In this document: positions 19,070-29,715 of the stretch, piece after piece
Layout of the letters: each line of letters starts with the position of its first letter
Numbering within the stretch: position 1 is the stretch's first letter
Source: Levilactobacillus senmaizukei DSM 21775 = NBRC 103853
GTDB lineage: Bacteria; Bacillota; Bacilli; Lactobacillales; Lactobacillaceae
NCBI RefSeq assembly: GCF_001592085.1
Contig: NZ_BCWD01000002.1
Span: 1-64,000, forward strand
Direction: 5' to 3'
DNA: 64,000 nucleotides
The notes under the pieces: model-generated
Told to the model about the DNA's origin: nothing
Seen by the model: only the letters and a program-made list of their open reading frames with translations
Database searches by the model: none
Position numbers and translations under genes: made by a program

Positions 19070-20404
19070 CTAGAACAAGGCGACGATCGATCGCCATGCC
19101 CGCACCAAAAAGTTGGCTTTCTCAACGGGTTCGGTCACCTTGAGTGGGACCTTAGTCGTCTTGGTATCACCCAAGAACCCTAACTGGTCGCCCTTCAGGG
19201 AAATGTTGGCCGTCCCGATCTGATCGTTCTTAGCAACTGGGGCTTGTAGCTCCCGATCCTTGGCTAACTTGGCGGTTAACTGTGGCGTGGCCTGAACGTT
19301 GCTAGCCACTTGGTCGTCACGAATCCACAATTGAACATCACTAGCTAAGACCGTCTTAGCCGTTGGTTGCTTGGCATCATGCGTCTTAACTGACTTGGCG
19401 CCAGCAATTTGGGAGCCAGCCTTGAAGGAAACCGTCTTGAAGTTATTGTAAACGTACGACATCATCTTCTGGGTCTGTTGGAACCGCGCAGGGTCAGTCT
19501 CGGACTCGTGGGCGGCGTGCAAGACGACCGTCACAATCCGCTTACCACCATTGTTGGCGGTCCCGGTAAAGTTTGCACCGGCAGCATCGGACGTCCCCGT
19601 CTTTAACCCGTCAATATGCAGCTTGGTGTAAGCAGCCGTCAGCCCCTTCAACATCCAGTTCCAGTTTTCCATCTTAGTCGCATCCTTCGTGCCCTTCTCA
19701 AACCACATCTTGGAAATCTTGGTGGTGTCGAGTACTTCCGGATACTTGTTTAACAAGGCCACGGCCAATGTTGCTTGGTCGGCGGCCGACCATTCGTTTT
19801 CAGCCTTGGCAGAGACACGACGGTCCCCCAGCTTACCGACTTGCTGGTTGGTCAACCCACAGGCGTTGTAAATCTTGACATCGGTCATGCCTAAATCCTT
19901 GGCCTTGGTCTTCATCTTGGCCACGAAGGCTTGGGGTGAACCAGCAACCGCCGTTCCCAAGGCTTCGATGGCCCCGTTAGCGGAGTAGATCAGGGAAGCC
20001 TGATACAAGGACTTCACCGTGTAGCTGTAGCCCGCCCGCAATGGGACGTTCGACAACTTGGTGTTTTGGGCAACCTTAGCCGTTGCGGCATCAATCTTAA
20101 CCTTCTGGTCCCACTTCAGCTTGCCACTGTGAACCGCCTCTAACACCAGGTAAATCGACAACAATTTACTCATCGAAGCCACCGGCAAGGTCTTGTCGGC
20201 ATCCTTACTGTACAAAATCTGGCCGGTCTTGGCGTCAACCGCGATGCCCGCCTTGGCCTTCAAATTAACCGTAGAACTGGCGGTATGCTTGGTCGCCGCC
20301 TGCGCCGTTACCGTTACGGGGGCCACGCTCAGCCCACTGGCAGCACCAGTGAACAAGGTCATCGCCGTGACGAGACCCATCACAACTTGCTTTAATCGTT
20401 TCAT
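19070..20404 (-). CDS. dacA: Serine-type D-Ala-D-Ala carboxypeptidase (PBP5-like)
   Basis: Removes the terminal D-alanine from peptidoglycan pentapeptides outside the membrane. Of 444 residues, a signal peptide spans 1-37 (cleavage near A-Q-A-A). The catalytic motifs are S77-M-S-K80, S141-A-N143 and K268-T-G270 in the usual order, followed by the PBP5-type beta-rich domain. The C-terminus (F-L-V-R-A-W-R-S-I-V-A-L-F) is the amphipathic membrane anchor of this family. The ATG at 20404 follows GAGGAG. The adjacent upstream sensor kinase and response regulator, in the same orientation and about 47 bp away, suggest co-regulation of cell-wall trimming. Confidence 0.94.
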   Translation of the reverse strand: MKRLKQVVMGLVTAMTLFTGAASGLSVAPVTVTAQAATKHTASSTVNLKAKAGIAVDAKTGQILYSKDADKTLPVASMSKLLSIYLVLEAVHSGKLKWDQKVKIDAATAKVAQNTKLSNVPLRAGYSYTVKSLYQASLIYSANGAIEALGTAVAGSPQAFVAKMKTKAKDLGMTDVKIYNACGLTNQQVGKLGDRRVSAKAENEWSAADQATLAVALLNKYPEVLDTTKISKMWFEKGTKDATKMENWNWMLKGLTAAYTKLHIDGLKTGTSDAAGANFTGTANNGGKRIVTVVLHAAHESETDPARFQQTQKMMSYVYNNFKTVSFKAGSQIAGAKSVKTHDAKQPTAKTVLASDVQLWIRDDQVASNVQATPQLTAKLAKDRELQAPVAKNDQIGTANISLKGDQLGFLGDTKTTKVPLKVTEPVEKANFLVRAWRSIVALF

Positions 20405-20451
20405 TTAACTTAAAACTCCTCTATATGTAGGTCGCCGAGTCGGCCGACACT

Positions 20452-21627
20452 TTATTTCGTTGATCCCGCAGTTTTCAATTCATTGGGGATCTCTAAGGGG
20501 TGATCTTGTTTGACTGGTAAATGAATGACGAAGCTGGTTAAATCATCATCCGATTCAACAAAAATATAGCCACCATGTAAGGCCACAATACTTTGGGCAA
20601 TCGCTAAGCCCAGCCCCGTTCCGCCGGTTTCCTTGGACCGTGATTCTTCAACCCGGTAAAACCGTTCGAAGATTAACGCCAGGGACTCCTTGGGAATCTT
20701 AGGCCCATCGTTGGTCACGCGGACCTCTAGTTCCTGATCGTTGACCCGTTTGGCAATCAAATTGATCTCGGTCCCGCCATCCCCGTATTTCAAGGCATTG
20801 GCGACCAAATTGTTAAAGACCCGGACCAATTTCTCCGGATCGGCCTCCATCATCAGACTAGCCGGCGTACTCGAAGCCCCGATCGTCATGCCTTTCTTCT
20901 GGGCTTCCAACTCAAAGCTGGCCCCCAGTTGGGCTAACATCGCCGCCAAATCAATCTTTGTCAGGCTGAGTGGCGTATCCGTTTGCCGAACCTTGGTGTA
21001 TTCAAACAAATCATCCACCAGGGACTTCATCTGTTTGGACTTCAGAAAGGCGGTATGAGTGTACTTCAACAGATCGTCTTCGGAGTGATACTGCTGGTCT
21101 TCGATTAAGCCCAGGTAGCCAATGATCGAGGTCAATGGCGTCCGAATATCATGACTGACATTCGTAATCAGTTCATCCTTTGACTTCTCAATTGCCCGCT
21201 CTTCATCCATTGAATGAATGACCGAGTCCACCAAGGCATTGACGGAATCCACCACGCGTTGTACGTCGCCACTGACCCGAAACGGAATCCGGTGGTCGAA
21301 GTGACCATTGGCAATGTAGTGAAGTTCTTCAATAATATGGTGAAGCTGCATCTGCCGGTAACGCCGAATCAGGCGCCACCAAACGACGACGGCATCGGCG
21401 ATTAGCATCAAGCCAATGAACAGATTCTCCCAGCTCCATAGCTGAAACTTATTGGGTCCCAACATGATGGAGCGCTTGATAATAAAGATCCCGTCCCGCA
21501 GACCGGGATTACTTTCGATGGCCTGAATGATCAGAACCAGTAACGCCAGATTCAACATGAACAACAGGATCACCGTGACAACGCCCTCTAACCAGAGGGT
21601 ACTCTTCTCTCGCGTGGTCAGCTTCAT
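20452..21627 (-). CDS. Sensor histidine kinase of an OmpR-type two-component system
   Basis: A membrane sensor of 391 residues. The ATG at 21627 is preferred because TTGGGAGGTCAGAGT directly upstream supplies the ribosome binding site; a longer frame with TTG at 21642 would place this site inside the gene. Two transmembrane helices (about 12-37 and 68-84) flank a short extracytoplasmic loop. A HAMP-like linker is followed by the H box N-V-S-H159-D-I-R-T-P-L, the N box N-N-L-V-A-N-A-L-K-Y and the G box G-G-T-G-L-G-L-A. It is encoded after its response regulator and before dacA, an arrangement like VanRS-type wall-sensing systems. The ligand is unknown. Confidence 0.9.
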   Translation of the reverse strand: MKLTTREKSTLWLEGVVTVILLFMLNLALLVLIIQAIESNPGLRDGIFIIKRSIMLGPNKFQLWSWENLFIGLMLIADAVVVWWRLIRRYRQMQLHHIIEELHYIANGHFDHRIPFRVSGDVQRVVDSVNALVDSVIHSMDEERAIEKSKDELITNVSHDIRTPLTSIIGYLGLIEDQQYHSEDDLLKYTHTAFLKSKQMKSLVDDLFEYTKVRQTDTPLSLTKIDLAAMLAQLGASFELEAQKKGMTIGASSTPASLMMEADPEKLVRVFNNLVANALKYGDGGTEINLIAKRVNDQELEVRVTNDGPKIPKESLALIFERFYRVEESRSKETGGTGLGLAIAQSIVALHGGYIFVESDDDLTSFVIHLPVKQDHPLEIPNELKTAGSTK

Positions 21628-21714
21628 ACTCTGACCTCCCAAGTGCCAATCAACCGGGAGTCGCTAAATTTTTCCATTGAACATCCCATCTTTCTTGACT
21701 GCCACCTTAAACCT

Positions 21715-22404
21715 TTAATGTGATTCAATCTTGTAGCCCACACCCCAAACGGTTTGAATAACTTTTTCACCGTTCGTGGCTTCTTCAATCTTATCGCGCA
21801 AGTGACTCACGTGGACCATGACGGTCTTGGCCGACACGATACTTTCCTGACGCCAGACCCGCTCGAAGATTTCGTCCGCGGAGAACACCCGGTTGGGGTG
21901 ACTGGCCAACAGATAGAGAATCCCGAATTCCAAGGCGGTCAGCGAGATCGTCTTGCCGGCAATCGTCTTCACTTCGTGGGAATCCTTGTTGATCGTCAAC
22001 GTGCCGATGTCCAAGATATCGGGAGCATCGTCGGTCACTTGGTCCTGGCTCCGCCGCAACAGTGATTTGACCCGCGCCATGACTTCTAATGGGTTAAATG
22101 GCTTAGTAACATAATCATCCGCACCAGTAATCAACCCCTGAATTTTGTCCATATCGCCGGTCTTGGCCGACAAAATTAAGATTGGAATTTGAGAGTCTTT
22201 CCGCACTTCCTTCACGACTTCAATCCCACTCATCTCAGGCATCATGATGTCCAAGATCATTAAGGAAATATCGGGCGTGGTGTGTAATTTAGTAAGGGCT
22301 TCCTTCCCGTCATAGGCGGTTAAGGGTTCGTACCCTTCGTTTTTAATGTAAATTTCGAGTAACTGAGCAATTTCTTTATCATCATCGACAACTAAAATTT
22401 TCAT
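21715..22404 (-). CDS. OmpR/PhoB family response regulator
   Basis: A 229-residue regulator with an N-terminal receiver domain (D7-D8-D9 acidic pocket, phospho-acceptor D52 in L-D-I-M-M-P-E-M, K101 in Y-V-T-K-P-F) and a C-terminal winged helix (residues about 130-229, ending V-W-G-V-G-Y-K-I-E). It pairs with the histidine kinase encoded 87 bp downstream and probably controls the dacA region. The ATG at 22404 has AAAGGAGA nine bases upstream. The receiver resembles the VanR/YycF group, but no assignment to a named system is possible. Confidence 0.93.
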   Translation of the reverse strand: MKILVVDDDKEIAQLLEIYIKNEGYEPLTAYDGKEALTKLHTTPDISLMILDIMMPEMSGIEVVKEVRKDSQIPILILSAKTGDMDKIQGLITGADDYVTKPFNPLEVMARVKSLLRRSQDQVTDDAPDILDIGTLTINKDSHEVKTIAGKTISLTALEFGILYLLASHPNRVFSADEIFERVWRQESIVSAKTVMVHVSHLRDKIEEATNGEKVIQTVWGVGYKIESH

Positions 22405-22852
22405 AAGAGCTAGTCTCCTTTACCAACTAGGTCACATCACTAGTGGTTTCCCCTTTGGATTTATCTTCATTCTAGCAAATAAACCCGCCGGAACGTCCTG
22501 TCGCCACCAACCTTTAATCGGGCGTAAGGCACTTTACCATTCCTTAATTTTACACTAATTACCGATGACTAGCCAACTGGATGTTTAAACCTGGTTAAGG
22601 TTCTGAAATTTTCGGTCGCTGACCTTCTTTGGTGCTCCGATGGTGGGACCTGGTCGCTCTGCCCCGATGGTGGGATCTGGCCGTCTCCGCGGCGCTGACA
22701 CTTACCACTAACTGCAACGACAATCGCCCCAATCATCGACGACCCAATTCGACGGTTCCATCGTCGTCCTCACTTTCCAGTACGCTACGATTGGCAATTA
22801 GCTTTGCCGCTTCTACACTGGGGGCAAAACGTGTAAGTGAGGAGGCCTTTAT
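22405..22852. other. Divergent intergenic region with a short tandem repeat
   Basis: It contains promoter DNA for the response regulator (minus) and the 58-residue gene (plus). At 22638-22680 the block CCGATGGTGGGA(C/T)CTGG appears twice, 36 bp apart. I see nothing else. Confidence 0.5.
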
Positions 22853-23029
22853 ATGAAATCACCACGCACAACGGTCATCATCCTCAGTTGCCTAGTCGTC
22901 CTGGCCGCAATTGCTTCTTTCCCAATTGAACACACCGCGTTCGGTAAATTTATCGAGGTCGCCATGGTTCTAATTATCGTCATCGTGGCTAACTTCCACA
23001 AATTCCAACACTGGCGGCATCAACATTAA
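22853..23029 (+). CDS. Small membrane protein, 58 residues
   Basis: ATG at 22853 preceded by GAGGAGGCC, ending TAA at 23027-23029. Two hydrophobic segments (residues 6-23 and 34-46) are joined by a short polar loop, and the C-terminus is histidine/tryptophan rich (H-W-R-H-Q-H). The strong ribosome binding site and the intrinsic terminator a few bases downstream make this a real gene. It is unlike any family I know; a small two-helix membrane protein of unknown role. Confidence 0.75.
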   Translation: MKSPRTTVIILSCLVVLAAIASFPIEHTAFGKFIEVAMVLIIVIVANFHKFQHWRHQH

Positions 23030-23036
23030 TGGTTAA

Positions 23037-23074
23037 CGCCAAGTAGTCAGGCTCCTGATACTTGGCGCTTTTTG
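23037..23074 (+). terminator. Intrinsic terminator of the 58-residue gene
   Basis: CGCCAAGTA and TACTTGGCG arms followed by CTTTTTG. Confidence 0.9.
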
Positions 23075-23218
23075 TTGTCGTAACTAATTGGCTATTACCA
23101 TATACCACTGATTGACGGGAATAAAAACCACCAACCGTCTACACCGCCCCCACTAGCAACCCACTTATGCAGGACTAGTCGAGACCGAACATTGACTGCC
23201 GGATCTCAACCAGAGGGC

Positions 23219-23345
23219 GCCGGGAGGGGGGCTCAGCCGTGGAACTGCCTTAGTGGAGTGCCTTTCTCCGCTTAGGCCGAACTGACCTTTGAGACCGCTC
23301 TTTGGCTCAAAGTCATGTTCACCGCGTTCCAGCCCCCCTCCCGGC
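23219..23345 (-). repeat. Structured dispersed repeat, copy 4 (reverse)
   Basis: Outer arms GCCGGGAGGGGGGCT and AGCCCCCCTCCCGGC are perfectly complementary. Internal hairpins are present: CTGCCTTAG/TTAGGC and CTTTGAG/CTCAAAG. It lies between two terminators. Confidence 0.9.
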
Positions 23346-23379
23346 AACCGGCGGTTGCCAGCTTAACCCAAAACAAACA

Positions 23380-23410
23380 AAAAGGGTCGATCCCCAGTGG
23401 AATCGACCCG
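23380..23410 (-). terminator. Intrinsic terminator of guaB
   Basis: On the minus strand, CGGGTCGATTCC and GGATCGACCC arms are followed by TTTTTG. Confidence 0.9.
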
Positions 23411-23418
23411 CAAAAACA

Positions 23419-24579
<1,161 letters not shown>

Positions 24580-24680
24580 TTAGTCTCAGGCTCGGTTAGG
24601 AATCCTGGGAGATATTGTTTCTTAATTTACCAGTCTAGGCCTTTGAGGTCAAGGACTCTCATTGAACTATCATCATTGAA

Positions 24681-26408
24681 TTATTTAGCAACCGTTACTG
24701 ATTGAGTCGGTGAATCGGTCACCCCACGCCGGTATTTTCGAATCAACCAACCGATGAGGCTCACCCAACTCAGCCCGGAAATCCAGGCCGATAGTCGCTG
24801 GATCCCCGTAGGTACATATTTTAACACGATGGTACTCTGCCCCTTAGGAATCGCTACGTGGATCACATCCGTCTGGTCGGCGGTCCAATGGCGCCGCTGA
24901 CCGTTCACCCAAACCTGATAACCTTGGTATCCCAGGTGAGGCAACTTGGTCTGACGGGCTCGTTGACTGCTAACGCGATAGGTAAAGCTGTCGGGACCCA
25001 CCGTACGACTCAACTGGCGAATCGTCCGGTCCCGTTGGCCATTGGCCCGGGTATCCATCACCTCAATCGAATGCGTTTCGATGGCATCCAGGGAAACCAA
25101 TGACCGGGGCGGCACGTAATCGGGATTCCGCATAGTCGTTGCCGCCCAGTGATACTGATCATTTCGAATCGACCGATTGGTCTTCGCCGAGCTATTAATG
25201 AAGCCCTGGCAACTAAAGAAGCCAAACAGAACGATAATCCCCGTCCCCGCAGTCAGCCAGGCCGTGCGATTGAATCGCCATCCCTGACCAAATAGGGTCA
25301 CGATCGCCCGTGTTCCCACTAAGGCCACGAATAGATTGGCAATTCCCAGGAAACGCCAAGGAAATTGAATCATCCCCAGTAGCCCCTGAAAGGGTGGCCA
25401 CGGGAACAGCCGCGTCGCCATGAGGGTAAACAGCCAACCGAGCACCAACAGATACCGATCCCTGGGGCTAAACCGACGAAACGCCACGATCCCAAGTAGC
25501 AGCAGGATTAAGGCAACCAAGCCGATGTTGATATGACCGGAAGCCATGCGATTCATCATCGAATCGGTCAGGAAGGCCCACGGCTGTTGCACACTATCCT
25601 CTAGCGAGAACTGAGCCACATTGAGTTTACCCACCCGATGCAGCTGTTGTAGCAGTGGCGCTAAACAGGTCACCGTCAGGAACACCGTGGTGATCACCGC
25701 CCAGCACAGCATTTTGAAACGCCACCATAAATTTTGCCGTTTGATCAGGGCCATCCCTAAGGTAACCAGGACCAATACCGCACACAACAAGAGTGAGACC
25801 AAATGGGTCAGGGCAATGAGCGCCATCCCAATCGCCAGCCAATACCAGCGGTGCCAGTCACCAGCAGCGATGCTGTAAGCGCCATAAAAGACTAACGGGA
25901 TGATGGCAAAGGTCATTCCTTCCGCCAGCGCCCCGCGAACAAAGAAATCCAACAAGCGGTAGTGAGCAAAAGCGTAAAATACGGCCACCATGATCCCCTG
26001 AAACCGGCTATGTAACAGGCGTTGCCCCACAAATGAGGCCGAATACAGGGTAGCCATATTGATGATAAATAGATACAAGGTATAGGCTAAGGGCCCACCA
26101 AACAGCACTTGAAGTGCCGCCATGGGCCACAACAGATAGGCCGGATAAAACAAATTAATCGGATAACCCCAGGCGTTGAATGACCCGGTCGCAACGTGCC
26201 CCAGTCCCAACTTACCAAACTTTAAGTACTGCGTGATGCTCTGAACCCGATTCAGATGGAATGCCAAGTCATCCCCTAGATAGATCCGCCCGTTAGCGAT
26301 CCAGGGCAGAAGCCAGACTAACGTGAGAACAATGAAAAACAACAGTTGGGCAAGCGCCCAGTGCTGCCGCACCCAGTGCCCAAGGGCCGTATGTGATTTC
26401 GTTTGCAA
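24681..26408 (-). CDS. Large multi-span membrane protein (PTPS-related/YfhO-like)
   Basis: A 575-residue protein with about 12 hydrophobic segments. The start T-L-V-W-L-L-P-W, then G-D-D-L-A-F-H-L-N-R-V and N-L-F-Y-P-A-Y, matches the membrane domain called 6-pyruvoyl-tetrahydropterin-synthase related, which resembles GT-C glycosyltransferases in having an acidic pair after the first helix. The C-terminal 150 residues form an extracytoplasmic beta-rich part before a last helix. The start is TTG at 26408, nine bases after GAGGGAGG. It is the second gene of an operon with the frameshifted membrane protein 23 bases upstream. A role in surface glycan assembly is plausible but inferred. Confidence 0.75.
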   Translation of the reverse strand: MQTKSHTALGHWVRQHWALAQLLFFIVLTLVWLLPWIANGRIYLGDDLAFHLNRVQSITQYLKFGKLGLGHVATGSFNAWGYPINLFYPAYLLWPMAALQVLFGGPLAYTLYLFIINMATLYSASFVGQRLLHSRFQGIMVAVFYAFAHYRLLDFFVRGALAEGMTFAIIPLVFYGAYSIAAGDWHRWYWLAIGMALIALTHLVSLLLCAVLVLVTLGMALIKRQNLWWRFKMLCWAVITTVFLTVTCLAPLLQQLHRVGKLNVAQFSLEDSVQQPWAFLTDSMMNRMASGHINIGLVALILLLLGIVAFRRFSPRDRYLLVLGWLFTLMATRLFPWPPFQGLLGMIQFPWRFLGIANLFVALVGTRAIVTLFGQGWRFNRTAWLTAGTGIIVLFGFFSCQGFINSSAKTNRSIRNDQYHWAATTMRNPDYVPPRSLVSLDAIETHSIEVMDTRANGQRDRTIRQLSRTVGPDSFTYRVSSQRARQTKLPHLGYQGYQVWVNGQRRHWTADQTDVIHVAIPKGQSTIVLKYVPTGIQRLSAWISGLSWVSLIGWLIRKYRRGVTDSPTQSVTVAK

Positions 26409-26431
26409 GTTACTTCGCCTCCCTCTTCTAA

Positions 26432-27803
26432 TTAACGTGCCCGCCGTTGATAGAGCCGGTAGGTGACGTTAACACTCTCGAATGATTGCGTATGCCGGGC
26501 CACCAACCGGTAGTTCTTGGTCAGCGACTGTGCAATCACGCGCGTCCCTGGATTCAAATTGCCCCCGGTAATCTGTCCCTTATGGTAAGGATCCCCCGTC
26601 CAGGTTCGCAAGGTTTTCTTTGCCGGCGTATTCAGCACCACCCATTCGACCTTCCGGTGGCGAATCGTGGCTCGCTGCCCCCGCAAAATCTGGGGCGCAT
26701 CCTGTTCCGGAATATTATAATTTTGAAAATAGTAGGTGTTCGGCACGGCGCCCGCGGCCGTATAAAAACCCATGTCGATCGACCCATAATTCAATAGTGT
26801 CAACGGTTGCGGCGACCGTCGCATGATCCGTCCAAACACGACCTGGGCGGGTTGTTGTGGTGCCGCCGTGTCCTGCTTGGTCACCGAAGCATTGTTCGGA
26901 AACAAGCGAGAACTCACCACGTTATTATTCACACCGAGCACCAAAAAGCCGCTCAGTACCACCGTGGCAACGATGATAAACGGATCGTCCGTTGCCGGTA
27001 ATTTAGCAAAGGCTAAGCCCCAACGGGCCATTAGAATTAATGGTAGCACGAAAAACGCGAAGTACACCAATTGATAATAGGCGTAGACCGACCCGGAGTC
27101 ATACCCATACAGGGCCAACAGGTCGCTGGCCAAGAAAATGACGAGATATAGCGCCCGGGCGAAGGTGGTGTGAAACAACTTGGGCTGGAAAATAACCACC
27201 CAACAACAGGTAAAAGGCGATCCAGGCCCCGAGCAGCGTGTACTTCGACAGGAAAACCACGCCCACAATCAGGCCTTGCGCGAAGTACCACCAGTGACTC
27301 ACGGCGAAACGGCGCCGGTCCATCAAGACAATCAGGTAGATCAGGGACAGCAGTAATGGTAGTGTGAAGAATTCGACGGTGTCACCGTAATCATAGTATG
27401 GGTGAAAAACGAATAACAGCGGCGACAACAGCGCGAGTAACAAACTACCCAGTTCCGGTGTCTCCAGGAGCAACGCCAGCTTATAAACCAGAAACATCGC
27501 CGCCACCAGGGTGATAATTTCAAAAACAAAAATTAGTGCAAAGCTCCGATGACTGACTAAATAGGCCAGGCCGTGAATGAAGTACACGTATGGCCCCTTC
27601 TGCTCGAAGATGTCCTTATAGGGGACGATACCGTGCATCATGGCCTTGCCTACGGTGAAGAACGCGTTGTTGTCAGGTGATGTGTCGAAATAAAACGCGG
27701 GAGAGGTGTAGGAACAAAATGCCATGATAAACGCCCCAACCACGGTCAATAAGCCTAACACCTGAGTTGAGCGGTGATGGAACAGTAATTGCATTCGTTT
27801 CAT
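26432..27803 (-). pseudogene. Frameshifted polytopic membrane protein (GT-C/glycosyltransferase-like)
   Basis: Two overlapping frames together make one protein of about 456 residues. The N-terminal part (27803 down to about 27200) has six or so helices and the G-P-Y-V-Y-F-I-H-G block typical of DPM/GT39-like membrane glycosyltransferases. The C-terminal part continues in another frame through V-V-I-F-Q-P-K-L-F to 26432. Removing one G from the GGG run at 27199-27201 joins them smoothly as L-L-V-V-I-F-Q. So the gene is broken by a +1 insertion, or the base is a sequence error. ATG at 27803, GAGAGGGG upstream. It forms an operon with the 24681-26408 gene. Confidence 0.7.
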
Positions 27804-27854
27804 AATCGTTACCCCTCTCCATTAATTCGGTGAACAATCAATCCGACGAGATAA

Positions 27855-27880
27855 GAAAAGGCGTGGTTACCCACGCCTCT
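27855..27880 (-). terminator. Intrinsic terminator of the small secreted protein gene
   Basis: AGGCGTGG and CCACGCCT arms around GTAA, then TTTTCTTA on the minus strand. Confidence 0.85.
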
Positions 27881-27896
27881 CCTTATAGCAAGCCAG

Positions 27897-28433
27897 CTAC
27901 TTCTTGATATCGTAACGGATCGTGTAAGGCTTGTAGCCGTGATCCCGAACGGTAAAGGTAAAGTACTTACCGCCGTGGTCCAACTTCAAGGCTTCCTTAC
28001 GAGACAACCGTACATCGAAGCGGCCGTTCTTCTTGACCGTGAACCGGTCAACAACAGCACCTCGGCGATTACGTAGGGTAACCCGTGCGCCCTTCATGCC
28101 CTTTTGGAACAAGATGGTCCGGCCATCACGATCGTAGTGTAAGCGGCCCCGCATTTCGCGGTCTGCCCGCAGCCGATAAACGACTGGGTGACGGCGAACG
28201 ACTCTTCTGCGAGAGGTCCACTTGGTTGAACTAGAAATACTACTGCTCGTCGCACTTGAAGGTGCAGTTGATCCGCCACCGTTGTCGGCACCGGAAGTCA
28301 TCGTGGCACTGTCACTACCACTACCGCTTGCTGCATCAGCACTGTTTCCATCGGCGTTTGCTGTCGTGGCGACCACACCAGCAAATGATAAGGCTGCAAC
28401 TAACCCTGCAACATACCCAAAGACTTTTTTCAT
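27897..28433 (-). CDS. Small secreted basic protein, unknown function
   Basis: A 178-residue exported protein. The signal peptide spans 1-27 (M-K-K-V-F-G-Y..., A-N-A cleavage). A low-complexity Ser/Gly/Asp/Ala linker at 28-72 leads to a basic C-terminal domain (R-R-R-V-V-R-R, then Y-D-R-D-G-R-T-I and alternating beta strands from 105). The domain has a compact all-beta look (V-T-L-R-N-R-R-G-A-V-V-D-R-F-T-V), possibly a Cna-B/transthyretin-like fold. It carries no LPxTG or anchor. ATG at 28433 after GGGGAGG. Family not recognised. Confidence 0.65.
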   Translation of the reverse strand: MKKVFGYVAGLVAALSFAGVVATTANADGNSADAASGSGSDSATMTSGADNGGGSTAPSSATSSSISSSTKWTSRRRVVRRHPVVYRLRADREMRGRLHYDRDGRTILFQKGMKGARVTLRNRRGAVVDRFTVKKNGRFDVRLSRKEALKLDHGGKYFTFTVRDHGYKPYTIRYDIKK

Positions 28434-28782
28434 AAAAAAATCCTCCCCGAAATGCTGAATTTTTCGTCAGGCCGAAGACCGGTTCGGCTTGATTACTTGA
28501 ACGCATAATAAGGCTATGGAGTAATGGGGTCAAGCACCGATACCACTGGGTTTAGCGGTGGTCACAATTAGTTTGCCCCTGAATAAATAGCTGCCATTAA
28601 TACGCCGAATCCTTGTTCTTCTTGGACTTCTTTCCTAGTAGCCACCAATTCAGTTAGGTTTAGCTTAATCAGTCTATTAGTCTTTTAACTGAAATTCTTT
28701 TTTGCTTACTTCCGTGAGTTTACTAAGCGAAGCCACTTGGTAAGAGTTTAAGGCCGCTTTTATCCTTTGATGGACCGCCGTC
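28434..28782. other. Intergenic region upstream of the small secreted protein gene
   Basis: Promoter region of the preceding minus-strand gene; no supported gene or RNA element. Confidence 0.4.
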
Positions 28783-28947
28783 GGCGGTTAGGGGTGGGGG
28801 CCTATGGGACCCGTCCGGAGCCACAGCCCGGTCTCCGAACTCGCCTTCAAGCCAACCACAACCCGGTCAGCTCGAAGGTCGGTCCGTGCTGTAAGGCCTA
28901 AGCCCTTGGCCTAACACCACTTTCACAGGCCCCCACCCCTAACCGCC
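28783..28947 (+). repeat. Structured dispersed repeat, copy 5 (forward, divergent)
   Basis: A divergent member. The outer arms, at 28783-28803 and 28927-28947, are a perfect 21-bp inverted repeat. The core keeps the layout (GGAGCC...GGTCTCC hairpin and a second hairpin) but with largely different bases, including CTTCAAGCC/GCTCGAAG-type pairs. Confidence 0.8.
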
Positions 28948-29505
28948 TTTGGCTAACACTGAATACTAGGACCAACACCTCAACGCCTGAAAATCCATAG
29001 TGACTAACCCCTCATATCCAGTCCCACTAAACAACACAGCGTGATCAACCTTCACTGTAATCATCGATATTTTCAGGCCTACTTCGCAGTAAATACCAGC
29101 ACCCTGATCGGGCCCAGCCTTTGGTCCCAACAGGATCGCTGTCCTACGTCCACAACCATTAAGATAGCCAAATTGACCGCGTTGCCAACAACAAATACAG
29201 CCTCCCGATCTACTGTTTATCCCAATGACTGTGGCCACTCCGCCGTGAAATCATTCTTAATCGAGGGAACTTCCTGACTCAAAAGAATGGCCGTACTTGG
29301 AAACTGATGTCCTCCCAGACTTTAAGACATGTCCACAGCGGGCCAACATTCTCTAACAAGAAGTAGCAACCCAGTTCAGCCAGCCGAACATCTTCAAGTC
29401 TTTTGCGGTGTAAAAATCAAATTGAATCAATTGATTACTAACAACAGCGCTGCATGTCGACTTACCTCATTGTCGTATTTGCGGCCGAGCACAAACCGTA
29501 GGGCG
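28948..29505. other. Non-coding spacer between repeat copies 5 and 6
   Basis: Open frames on both strands are short, cysteine-rich and lack ribosome binding sites. I see no promoter/terminator pair. Nothing I can support. Confidence 0.4.
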
Positions 29506-29630
29506 CCGGGAGGGGGGCTCAGCCGTGGAACTGCCTTAGTGGAGTGGTTTTCTCCGCTTAGGCAGAACTGACCTTTGAGACCGCTCTTGGGCTCAAAGTC
29601 ATGTTCACCGCGTTCCAGCCCCCAGCCCGG
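29506..29630 (-). repeat. Structured dispersed repeat, copy 6 (reverse)
   Basis: The core is almost identical to copy 4 (23219-23345). The left arm is CCGGGAGGGGGGCT, the right arm AGCCCCCAGCCCGG. The first internal hairpin is CTGCCTTAG/TTAGGCAG. Confidence 0.9.
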
Positions 29631-29661
29631 TAACCGAAGGTTGCCAATCCCGACCAAAGCA

Positions 29662-29699
29662 ACAAAAAAGCGCCAACCATCATGACGATAGTTGGCACC
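29662..29699 (-). terminator. Intrinsic terminator of the DUF1129 gene
   Basis: On the minus strand, GTGCCAACTAT and ATGGTTGGCGC arms are followed by TTTTTTG. Confidence 0.9.
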
Positions 29700-29715
29700 C
29701 GAAATCAATTTAAAT

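Noticed and set aside
28966-29238. Open frame on the minus strand between repeat copies
   Set aside because: No ribosome binding site, high cysteine/tryptophan content and no recognisable product; it is an accidental frame over non-coding DNA.
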